64,000 bases of DNA, taken from positions 527,776 to 591,775 of the forward strand of contig JAYKAV010002779.1 in NCBI GenBank assembly GCA_035582835.1, given 5' to 3'. Positions 40,001 through 48,539 of the stretch are shown here, in pieces; position 1 is the stretch's first letter; each line of letters starts with the position of its first letter. Both the position numbers and the translations under genes were made by a program. Source of the stretch: Phoebastria nigripes (Eukaryota; Chordata; Aves; Procellariiformes; Diomedeidae). The notes below the pieces were generated by a model. It saw only the letters and a program-made list of their open reading frames with translations, had not been told where the DNA came from and did no database searches.

Positions 40001-41038
40001 GACTTCCAGGGTGTGGGAAAAAAAAATATTTAGTAGGGTCTTTTGGGCAGTTTGAGATGTGTTGGTTTGCTTCTTTGATTTCTTGACTGTTTAAATTTGT
40101 TAATATTTTCCATCACTATCATTTGCAGTTATAACTCAGGTGATTCTATAGAGCACCCGAGGCTTGTAAAATACCCTTGAACAAACAAACCTATGTACAT
40201 TTTCTACTTGAAACAGTAAACAATATTTTTTTCTATCTTCCATCAATTTACAAACTGCAATTACTACATTTACAGAGAAAATATTTGTTCACATGCTAGT
40301 GTCACCAAGGGAAGACATTTCCAGAAGAACTTTCAAATGAACCTTAGGTATGGACAAATAACATCAATTTCAAATGGGATTTGAGTGCTCATTAAGTCTC
40401 TACTGTTAAAGTATCTAAATCTGTTACATCTCTCCAATGATCTTAATTTAGAAGTTGATGCAAGACTTCCTTTATACTTTTACATGGAAACACACACTCT
40501 GGAAGGAATTTGAAGAAAAGTGAGATTATTGGTGAGTATTATTGACTAATGTTGAGAGCGCTGAATGACATTTCCAAGAAATTACGTCTGATTTGGCATA
40601 GATCATTGTCATTTGTTTTTCTTGGTGTAGGCCAACAGTAGATAAATTGTTTCTTTTTCTAGGTTTAGAAAAAGAGGATTTGCTCTTTAAAGGTCTGTAC
40701 CATCAGTCAGTACTGCAATTTATATATTGTATCTATCTCCCTCAGGAGTGTACCAAAAAGACCATATCCAACTTCTGATTAAGCTAGCTTTTCAAAAATA
40801 GATACTTACATGTGATTACTTTTTGTGCTTTCCAAGTGTGTATTCTTTTCTCAGTTCCCTCAGTATTCCTGAAAAAATACTTACTTGCACATTTGGGGAG
40901 AGGAAAGTTCAAATCCAATCATGTTAGCAGTAAAGGAGAACCAAAAATCAACACAGATGGACTCAAAAATTGCTGTACCACAAAGGACAGGAATCCCTCC
41001 ACTTACAATATGTAGTTTCATCCTGGAAAGACACTTAA
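28022..41038. other. AT-rich unique non-coding DNA
   Basis: No gene, RNA gene or recognisable transposon. A four-base gap lies at 31270-31273. Roughly 28.4-29.2 kb and 31.9-32.3 kb are less AT-rich, but their ORFs are short and unrecognised. ORFs throughout are at most about 101 codons (for example + strand 37094-37399). Confidence 0.6.
31270..31273. other. Small assembly ambiguity (4 N) after an A run
   Basis: Four N directly after ATAAAAAAA, so the uncertain bases probably reflect homopolymer length. Confidence 0.9.
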
Positions 41039-41042
41039 CTCC
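41039..41042. repeat. Target-site duplication CTCC, left copy
   Basis: CTCC directly precedes the TGTG that starts the LTR and is repeated directly after its terminal ACA at 41654-41657. A 4-bp duplication fits a retroviral integrase. Counting the preceding A, five bases (ACTCC) match if the final LTR base is included in the right copy. Confidence 0.7.
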
Positions 41043-41301
41043 TGTGCTGGTTTTGGCTGGGATAGAATTAATTTTCTTCATAATAGCTTGTATGGTGCCA
41101 TGTTTTTGATTTGTGCTGGAAACAGTGTTGATAACACAGGGATGTTTTCGTTACTGCTGAGCAGTGCTTACACAGAGTCAAGGCCTTTTCTGCTTCTCAT
41201 CCCACCCCACCAGCGAGTAGGCTGGGGGTGCACCAGAAGTTGGGAGGGGACACAGCCGGGACAGCTGACCCCAACTGACCAAAGGGATATTCCATACCAT
41301 A

Positions 41302-41309
41302 TGACGTCA
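41302..41309 (+). promoter_or_regulatory. CRE-like site in the LTR U3
   Basis: Palindromic TGACGTCA, the full CREB/ATF consensus, located where a U3 promoter is expected. Activity is not implied. Confidence 0.6.
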
Positions 41310-41506
41310 TGCTCAGCAGAAAAAGCTGGGGGAAAAAGAAGGAAGGGGGGGACGTTCGGAGTGATGGCGTTTTTTCTTCCCAAGTAACTGTTATGCATGA
41401 TGGAGCCCTGCTTTCCTGGAGATGGCTGAACACCTGCCTGCTGATGGGAAGTGGTGAATTAATTTCTTATTTTGCTTTGCTTGCATGCACAGCTATTGCT
41501 TTACCT

Positions 41507-41512
41507 ATTAAA
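41507..41512 (+). promoter_or_regulatory. LTR polyadenylation signal ATTAAA
   Basis: The common AATAAA variant ATTAAA lies about 140 bases before the LTR end, followed by T/G-containing sequence, as expected near the R/U5 junction. Confidence 0.6.
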
Positions 41513-41525
41513 CCGTCTTTATCTC

Positions 41526-41561
41526 AACCCACGAGTTGGGTTAAGTGAGCAAAACTCACTT
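41526..41561 (+). other. Two adjacent perfect hairpins in the LTR after the poly(A) signal
   Basis: AACCCA (41526-41531) pairs with TGGGTT (41537-41542) around a 5-base loop. Immediately afterwards AAGTGAG (41543-41549) pairs with CTCACTT (41555-41561) around a 5-base loop. Both stems are perfect and abut with no spacer. Confidence 0.75.
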
Positions 41562-41653
41562 TTACTCTTCCGACTCTCTCCCTTACCCCACCACGGGGGA
41601 GTGAGCGAGAAGCTGTGTGGTGCTTAGTTGCCAGCTGGGCTTAAACCACGACA

Positions 41654-41657
41654 CTCC
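41654..41657. repeat. Target-site duplication CTCC, right copy
   Basis: Matches 41039-41042 across the solo LTR. Confidence 0.7.
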
Positions 41658-43230
41658 CAACTATTAGATATGTGTGGCAGTTTATTTCCGATGTCTTTCG
41701 ACACAATTTTATCTTTTTTCTCATTATTATTTGGAGAAGGACTTGTGCTCAGAAGCATGATGCTTTCAAAATACTACTCTATCTATCCTTTTTATCCAAC
41801 GATTGTGTTCTAAATCCTGCAAAGCTTCTGTTCTCTCAGTCAACAGCAATGCATTCCACAACCTAAGTACCAATCAAGTGAAATATATATAAATTTTTTA
41901 TTTTTATCAGTTTTGAATTTTCCTGGTTTTGTTCAATTGAAATGACCTTGTGAAAACATAGAAGCTCTGGTCTGCCCTCTCCTTTTTTTTTATATTCCTT
42001 TATCATGATATCATCCTGTTTCTCAAACTGGAATATCATCAAATATTTAGATTCTGTCTGAAAGTATGCTTCTCTTCTTACATGATGAACTGTAAAGCTC
42101 AATTTGCAATTGATATTTTACCTCTCTGATTGTTTCCTCTCATTTCCATATGGAAAATCTTTGTCTTAAAGCCACTGATAGTCCATCTAAATTGGCTCTG
42201 CAATTCAGTTTCAATAATTCAATTTCTTTTCTATAGTCCTAGCCTAGACTTACTCTTGTCAGTTACAGAACCTGCCTGAATCCTTCCACCTATCTGGTTC
42301 CCTGTATGCACACACTGCCCACTTCTGATCTCCCTATTGTCATTAGTATAATTATTTTTATTTCTAAGGAACTATTCCAGCTCAGACTATGTAGTCTCTC
42401 TGTATTAGAGAAAACTATGTACTGGGCTGTAATTTGCTTTGCAAGGGTCCTCAAGACCACCTTTTCCTGTATTTTTGCTCTAAGAGGGTGTGCAATATCA
42501 GGGATATTCCTTCATATTGGATGCTGATATTTGGAGTCCATCCAAACCTAAAAAGTCAAAACTTCACACAGTTCCAAGTCAAACCTGGATATCATGCTAC
42601 TATTGGCTTTTTGGCCTATATTTGGCAAAAAGGCAGACAACACTCAGTGATTTCATTTAAATAAGATCCTAAGTATGTGTTTAAGTATTAAGCCAGGCAA
42701 ATACCACAACATTATGAATTATGTGCTGAGCAGTTTGCAGAACTTTAACTCTTTGATCATCTTTTTCCACATAATTGTGCCAATCCAAACTTCAGACTGC
42801 ATTCCTGTATTATTTTTCTTTGCTTTCAGTAACACTGTAACACAATATTTCCAAATATTTTTTAACACATTCAGCCAGAAGCCTGAGCTTAACTTATATG
42901 CCATAATCAGGATCTGGTACTAACTGGTCAACTGTTTAATATCAAAAGATAGAGATCCTGTCTATTAGGATTTTCANAATTGCTTGGGTCTAAACTTCCA
43001 TTATAATGCGTGTATCTCATGACATCCAAAAAAACCCTTCANAATTCCAGTCAAGCCTGTTTACACATCTTCACAATTCTTCACAAGTTTCTCCAGTTCA
43101 TTGTCAGATGTGAATCGGTGTGTTGATTTACATCTCTAAAGAGGTGTCTCCAGCAATTTTCCAATCTGCCTTGTGAAATTGATCATTTATATAGGAGGGT
43201 CAAAGTAGGAATTAATGGGAATATTTGGGA
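41658..43230. other. AT-rich, pyrimidine-biased non-coding DNA
   Basis: No gene supported; ORFs are up to 82 codons and unrecognised. From about 41.9 to 42.7 kb the minus strand is A/G-rich, a bias also seen over the CR1 remains at 45.4-47.1 kb, but I could not find reverse transcriptase motifs here. Confidence 0.5.
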
Positions 43231-43255
43231 CCTTGCCTTGCCTTGCCTTGCCTTG
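43231..43255. repeat. (CCTTG)5 microsatellite
   Basis: Five exact CCTTG units opening a compound simple-repeat block. Confidence 0.95.
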
Positions 43256-43386
43256 CCTTTTTCCTCTACTTTGCCCTCTAATTTTTCCTCTCCTTTTTCC
43301 TTTCCTTTTTCCTTTTGCCTCTCCTTTTTCCTCTTCCCTCCCCTCCCCTCCCCTCCCCTTCCCTTCCCTTCCTTTCCCTTTTTTAC
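43256..43386. repeat. Polypyrimidine tract with CCCTC/CCCTT units
   Basis: About 130 bases almost entirely C and T on the + strand, with regular CCCTC (about 43336-43356) and CCCTT units near its end. Such tracts can form triplex DNA. ORFs across it on both strands (43183-43528) are low-complexity Phe/Pro/Leu or Lys/Gly/Glu translations, not genes. Confidence 0.9.
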
Positions 43387-43396
43387 CAGAACAAAA

Positions 43397-43418
43397 CCAA
43401 CCAACCAACCAACCAACC
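43397..43418. repeat. (CCAA)n microsatellite
   Basis: Five exact CCAA units plus CC, ending the compound block; equivalent to GGTT on the other strand. Confidence 0.92.
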
Positions 43419-45033
43419 AGACTAAGCCTTTCTGTAAACGTTTCCGTTATGCAATTATTAATTGCATATTAATGCTATTAAATATAACAAAACTTAAATG
43501 CATATCTGGACCCTGGATTGTCCTATAGGAAAGTACTTGTTTCTCTGCTTCTTGAATGCATTTCCCCCATGCAGGTTTGTAGCCTTCTTAGAGGTAACTA
43601 AGACCTGAAGGGTTTGTTGTTTTGTTTGGTTGGTTTTTTCCCCCACTGTTAAGCGCTAGTTTAAGGAGGAAGATAACAGTGAGTTAAATTTCCACTTTAA
43701 AAGGGGAAAACAAGTGTTGGCAAATACTACTAATCTGAATTCATTTAAGGTAGGATAATAAATCACCTGAAGTTGGGAATGTAACTCCATATGCATTTAT
43801 CTAAGCTAATAAATTTCTAATAGTGAATAACAATTTTATTTTTTAAAAAGTTACTTTCAACTATTTATTCTATCTAATTTTTATAATAGGAATGTGTATC
43901 CTCATTCTGTATATTGCATGAACTATAATAGTAGTTTTTAATACACTGGACGTATTTAGGGATAGTAATACAAAAATGGGAAAATATTGGGTATCATTGA
44001 CATTTTTGTTCTACCAGCACTGTGAAAAAAACCTCAAGAGTTGTAAAAATACAAATGTTAAAGCAATAACAAGTGTATTTTGCACTAACAAAATAAACTT
44101 AACAATGATTGATTCAGCTGTACACGGAGCTTTAGATGAGGTTAAATCAAATAGGTGGAAAAAAAGAAAACCCTAGGGGTGGGAGAATACATTTTATTTC
44201 TATCCATAAATTGGTCTAGCTATGTTCATAGCTGGCACATGTCATTTTCCATTGAAATAAAAGTATATTTTTTCCTTTATTATATCACCATTTCTCATAC
44301 AATCCACCACTCTACTGACGAGGAATATGCCATATGAGGGAAAAAAGTTAAACGAGCTTTATTTTAAAAAAACATCACTAACAAAAATCAAAGCCATTAC
44401 GTTTATGGAGCAGTCTATAGTACTTGTAAACACGGAGACTGATCCAAGTGACTAACTNTAGATGAAGTTTTGTTTGAGTAGGACGAGGAGGACTGGATCC
44501 AAAAACACTTGGATTTTATATCCAAGTGACTATGCCATATTAGAGAATTCTTCTTTGAATTCTGCTTAAAATTATATTAGAATGTGATCCTTTTTTTCCA
44601 GTATAATAGTTATGGACATATATGAGTCATTATTAAGTATCTCCATAATATACTGTGGCTCATATGTGAATTTTAAAACCGCCACAGAATGTGAAAGCTG
44701 TAGTTCATTGTTCAGCTGTTTAGACAGTGGGGTGTGTATAGTCATGATTCTGAGTCATGCATTTTCCTACCTGACTCAAACAATCTGATAGATAAGCAAC
44801 TATGTTTCTCTGGGCAACAATAAGTGTGTGGGTTGTATTTAGAAAAGTGGAGCAATTTTCTAGAAAACCTGCCTCTTGTTTTAGTGCTTAAACCAACACT
44901 TCTGTTTATTGTATTGCTAAGCCCACAGTGCAGTGGCCCTCCACTTAAAATAAGTAAATTTCTCAAGGAGTGAAGTGTTTTNATGTTGAAAGTAGCTCCA
45001 GAATAGTCATATATACTATTCTGTTAAAAAACC
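43419..45033. other. AT-rich unique non-coding DNA
   Basis: No gene supported; ORFs are up to about 75 codons and unrecognised. Confidence 0.65.
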
Positions 45034-45102
45034 NNNNNNNNNNNNNNNNNNNNNNNNNNNNNNNNNNNNNNNNNNNNNNNNNNNNNNNNNNNNNNNNNNN
45101 NN
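45034..45102. other. Assembly gap (69 N) in an AACC/CCAA tract
   Basis: Sixty-nine N flanked by TTAAAAAACC on the left and CCAACCAAAAAACCCCCAC on the right, so the missing bases probably lie in an A/C-rich simple repeat. Confidence 0.95.
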
Positions 45103-45429
45103 CCAACCAAAAAACCCCCACAGATCATAAGAAAAACTGTACTCTGTTGTGCTAAAATCTGTGGTTTAGCAGTAGGAATAAGAATACAAGTCAAACTGCA
45201 AAACCTGGGGAGGAGCCTGGGAAAGAATTTCCTACAAGTTGCAACATCTGTGAACNGCTGAGTGCTATGCTCTTTCTCACTTCTCTTTTTATTTTTCACA
45301 TAATTTGCGTGAACATTTGAATGGATGTCCACTACAAGCACTGTGTAAGAGGTTGCATAATAGGTCTCATATTCATTTTAAAAGGTACAAAATTCAGTTC
45401 TGCAATNATTGTGTGGATTTCCTTTTAAA

Positions 45430-46330
45430 AAAGGGTGGAAATACACAATGGGCCAAAGATTCTTCCTGATTCATTATGCTGTGTTCCCTGATATGAAAAA
45501 CAACCCTTCTATCTAATCCTCATTTATAACTGTTTAACCATATTTTCTTGTCTCTGAAAGTCCCACTAGGTTGCTGTTCCATGAACTTACTAATAGTCAA
45601 AATTTCCTCTGACATCAATCCTAAATTCACATGTTTAACTCATATTCCTGTGTTAACCAGTATTTTTTCTTCTTCATATCTCTATCTGTACTGATGTATG
45701 GAAATATCATTGTTCTCACATGCATTGAAGACATTGCCTACTTGTGTCAAACTAGCCCTCTTTTGACCTCCTCTTGTACTGTATGTATGATCTTCCCTTC
45801 CCTTAACCTTGCAGGATATGTTCTCTATATTTGTTTCCTTCTGAATTCTGCTGTATGGAGCAAAAGCTAACAGCTTTACAGAGTGATATTAAAATTTCCT
45901 TATCTGTCACACAAATATGCTTCTTAATACACTTCTTGGTCTGCTTTTCATGGTATCACAATCATTATTCACAGGTATCCTGTGATGAACTAATAAATGA
46001 AGGTCTTGCTTTTATAGTTTTTCAACTTAGCCTAGTTTATACACAATACTCTTGTAATTAATCCTTAAGTTCATGATCTACTTTGTATTATTACATTTCA
46101 TTCCAATTCTGNTTTTCAGTCTCTTAGCACCATCCCATGCATTACATACATTGATATTCTGGCATACCTTAGCAATCATGTGTCATCAGCACGTTTTTAT
46201 TACTTGTTCCAAGGTCATTAATNAAATGAAAATATTAAGTAAGACTGATCTCAAGAATAATCCGTGGGTGATTCTCTCTAGCCTTTTCAGTACCATTTAT
46301 TATCTTCCCCACACAGACAGTTTCTTAGAT
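45430..46330 (-). mobile_element. Ancient, heavily decayed CR1-type LINE: reverse transcriptase core to 3' end
   Basis: Read on the minus strand, short blocks appear in the order of a CR1 ORF2. At 46225-46275 the translation is RITHGLFLRSVLLNIFI, matching the RT block VPQGSVLGPVLFNIFI in over half its positions. INDL follows after a frame break at the ambiguous base 46223. At 46179-46190 ADDT is the catalytic FADD motif, with a stop where Lys is expected. Near 45730-45770 a KRxL block resembles [10 protein letters not shown], and at 45599-45622 RIDVRGNF matches RLNVRKKF in the copy at 1-639, followed by a CATGGAACAG word like its HWNR codons. Many stops and indels break every frame, and the spacing between blocks is shorter than in an intact element. 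It is much older than the copy at the window's left edge. End points are approximate. Confidence 0.65.
46179..46275 (-). pseudogene. CR1 reverse transcriptase active-site region, broken
   Basis: The best-preserved part of the ancient CR1: the GSVLGPVLFNIFINDL-type block and the FADD catalytic motif, with a frameshift near 46223 and an in-frame TGA at 46176-46178 directly after ADDT. About 17 bases separate NDL from the F position, less than in intact CR1, so there is also a small deletion. It cannot encode an enzyme. The antisense ORF on the + strand (46073-46513, 146 codons) is a shadow. Confidence 0.65.
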
Positions 46331-46373
46331 TGTTCTTTTCTTCTTTTTACCTCATTATGTAGCACCAGCACAC

Positions 46374-46427
46374 TTCCTTCACAGAACTCTAGGTACAGAA
46401 TTCCTTCACAGAACTCTAGGTACAGAA
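46374..46427. repeat. Perfect 27-bp tandem duplication
   Basis: Bases 46374-46400 and 46401-46427 are identical, head to tail. Perfect identity next to a heavily mutated LINE shows that the duplication is much younger than its surroundings. Confidence 0.95.
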
Positions 46428-46838
46428 TTTATTTTGCCTATAAACTGATTATCAGAAAAAGCTGTATATTTAATTGTCACATTCTAGCCTGGAAAACTTT
46501 ATCTCATATTTAGTTTCTGTTTAGTTCTTCTCTTTATCTACATTGACTAAAATGTGCTCTTCAGCTCTTTCTCAAGTATCTGTTCTCAGCATCTACCTTT
46601 TCCTCATGGTCAAGTTGTTTTCCTGCGCTCACAGAACTTCCCAGCAATTCTGTGACCTTCCCGGTAAACAGTGTTGTTGAGAAAATAGCCATGAAACCTC
46701 CCCCTCACCTCTTTTATGACTTTAAATCTCCACTTGCACTTCACAATTGTTTCAACCATACCTTTAATCTATATATCTGCCTGAGTTTCATCAGCTAATA
46801 CTCCATGCATTTAAAACTAATATTTCTCCCATTAATAT

Positions 46839-46890
46839 CTTAACCTTAGTTAAGATACTAAGTTACTACTTAACCTTAATTAAGATACTA
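46839..46890. repeat. 22-bp direct repeat with 30-bp period, one mismatch
   Basis: Bases 46839-46860 and 46869-46890 are the same except for one G/A difference, with eight bases between. Confidence 0.9.
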
Positions 46891-47299
46891 TGCCCTTAGT
46901 ATCCTTCTATTGTTTGGCTCATCATCAGTGTTTCATCATTACCCATGATAATCTTTTCTTCCCAGTTCTTAGCTTTGATGAAGCACACAGAATATCCTCC
47001 CCCTCCAAATCTTGTACAAATCCTTCTGCATTCTCTTCTCTGGTTGTTTGACTCATAAACCTTTCATCTTCTGTTTCTTTGTTGAGCTAAGTAGCTACCT
47101 GTTAAGATCATTTATCAATGACCAGGTGTCTTTTTCCCAAGTGGTCTCTGTGCTCTGACACAGAAAAATGCTTACCTTTCCTGCATAGCTGTGCTAATAC
47201 TAATTATTTCATTTTATTTCCATTAACAAAATTAAAATTGCTGCCAACTAAGACTAAGTTAAGTGAAGTATCCCTGTTTTCTAACATGTTAGCTAGCTT

Positions 47300-47317
47300 A
47301 TTTATTTATTTATTTAT
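47300..47317. repeat. (TTTA)n microsatellite
   Basis: About four TTTA/TTAT units in tandem. Confidence 0.8.
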
Positions 47318-47394
47318 GACAGGCAGAAGACTCACCTAACTGAATGACTAATGCAAAAAATGACAGAAGTTTTTAGACACCAAATTTATAGGAC

Positions 47395-47990
47395 TCTATC
47401 CCTATTTTGTAAGTGCACATCTGGCAGCAGAGAAAGTCTTTCTTCCATTGCCAGAAATCACAAACTTTCCCATCTTGGGAGTCACCATCCTATGTTCATT
47501 TAGGAGTATTTTCTGTCCATACCTCCTCCTGTGTAATAGCAGGAAGAGAGACCTCTGGCTTCTGAAGGATCTCTGTGAAGATCCTGTTGTTCTGCTCTTC
47601 ATCTGTGATGGTACACTGCCTACTCATCTCCTTCCCCAGCTCCTGCACCCAGTGGCTCAGCCCCTCAGCCAGAGCTGAGGCTGCCATTGCCCCTGACCCC
47701 TGGGAGAAGCANCAGGGAAGCCTGGCAGCTTGACACCTGGACTTCTGTGTCCTCTCTTTGGAGGTCAATCCAGATCTCTATCTGCCCTCTGGGATGTTAC
47801 CACCAACTTTGCATGACTTGAGAAGTCCCACACAATCTTGATCAGTGTCTCAAGGCCTTTTCGCACCCCTTTTTCCACCAGCTGTCACATTAACTGCTGA
47901 GTCAATCCCGCTCACCATTCTCCTGAGAGCTGTTGCTGTTGAGCAAAAGTAATCCAGGGGCTCCTGAGCAACATTCCCTAAACTGGAAAC
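47395..47990 (-). pseudogene. CR1 ORF1-like fragment, broken
   Basis: A GC-richer block whose minus strand carries an open stretch (47496-47768) with LAEGLSHWVQELGKEMSRQ, followed in another frame (47402-47602) by GKFVISGNGRKTFSAA. From memory, avian CR1 ORF1 proteins carry an 'LSxWVxELxEEVxRLRSI' segment and a later 'GEWxLVTxxGxRK' segment in this order; I infer ORF1 homology from that. ORF1 of CR1 is an RNA-binding accessory protein. The frame changes between the two blocks, and upstream sequence (47769-47990) has several stops, so it is a pseudogene. Base 47711 is ambiguous. The GC content and fewer stops suggest it is younger than the RT relic at 46.2 kb. A different avian repeat with a similar coiled-coil segment is the main alternative. 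Confidence 0.45.
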
Positions 47991-48504
47991 AGTTGAAGCT
48001 GAAGGTGTGAACTGTTCCTAATCAGGAAACAACAAACAGAAGCAAAAGCCCAAATTTGTTTATGAATAACAACAAAATGCTTCATTAATTGCCAAGTTCA
48101 AGATGCTTTATAGGAAATTTTTGATGTATCTGAATTTTTTCAGTGCAAAATTTTCTTCTTCATGTGCAAGGTTCTTCTGAACTTTGATTTCCATGATCTA
48201 TCACCATACCGAGGCTTATCTGTCAGTCTAACATGTCATCCAAAAGTAAAGGCTACACTTGGTGTTTTCCCCTTAGAACTAAACTTTCATTATGTTGGTC
48301 TCAAATATGAGTCTACTGTCTTATTAACAGATGATTCATTTGCCATTCCACGTTTACTGTTTCTGTGTATCACTCTTCCTTTTATTTCCTTATTTTAGCT
48401 TTTCCATCCTTAATCATTTACATTTCTGAAGGGGTACTGCTAGCCTATGAGTATGGAGCTATTCTGGTACTTCATCCAGGTATTCAGCATGGAACTACAC
48501 ATAG

Positions 48505-48539
48505 CTATGCTATGCTATGCTATGCTATACTATACTATA
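48505..48539. repeat. (CTATG)4(CTATA)3 pentanucleotide microsatellite
   Basis: Seven 5-base units; the first four read CTATG and the last three CTATA, so the fifth base changes once and stays changed. Confidence 0.92.

Larger units (their letters stand above)
41043..41653 (+). mobile_element. Solitary LTR of an avian endogenous retrovirus
   Basis: A 611-bp segment beginning TGTGCTGG and ending ACGACA, so it has the TG...CA ends of an LTR and is bounded by CTCC on both sides. The interior matches a GC-richer LTR type I recognise from bird genomes. Promoter-type signals sit in order: a perfect CRE (TGACGTCA) at 41302-41309, a purine stretch about 15 bases later where I recall a TATA box in other copies but which reads AGAAAAAGC here, and an ATTAAA polyadenylation signal at 41507-41512. 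No gag, pol or env sequence flanks it, so it is a solo LTR left by recombination. The order of signals gives + orientation. I cannot assign the ERV class with confidence: a 4-bp duplication would favour class I, but the family name is from memory only. Confidence 0.87.
46331..47394 (-). other. Possible middle part of the decayed CR1, unproven
   Basis: This stretch keeps the A/G-rich minus-strand bias of the RT relic and lies in the right order between it and the ORF1-like piece. One block near 46660-46700 (minus strand) with 'accgggaaggtcacag' resembles the CR1 segment encoding a 'FFASVFTGK'-type sequence. I could not trace a continuous alignment, and the distance is about half that expected for an intact element. 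It may equally be unrelated unique DNA. It holds two short tandem duplications listed separately. Confidence 0.3.

Noticed and set aside
41088..41548. ORFs of 76-99 codons on both strands within the LTR as viral genes
   Set aside because: They lie inside an LTR, which does not normally encode protein, and do not resemble gag, pol or env.
41900..42700. Another antisense LINE, suggested by the A/G-rich minus strand
   Set aside because: Strand bias alone is not enough; no reverse transcriptase or CR1 3' motifs were found.
43183..43528. Overlapping ORFs on both strands of 73-96 codons
   Set aside because: Low-complexity translations of the CCTTG, CCCTC and CCAA repeats.
46073..46513. 146-codon + strand ORF
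   Set aside because: It is antisense to the decayed CR1 reverse transcriptase, contains two N, and includes the 27-bp duplication read twice.
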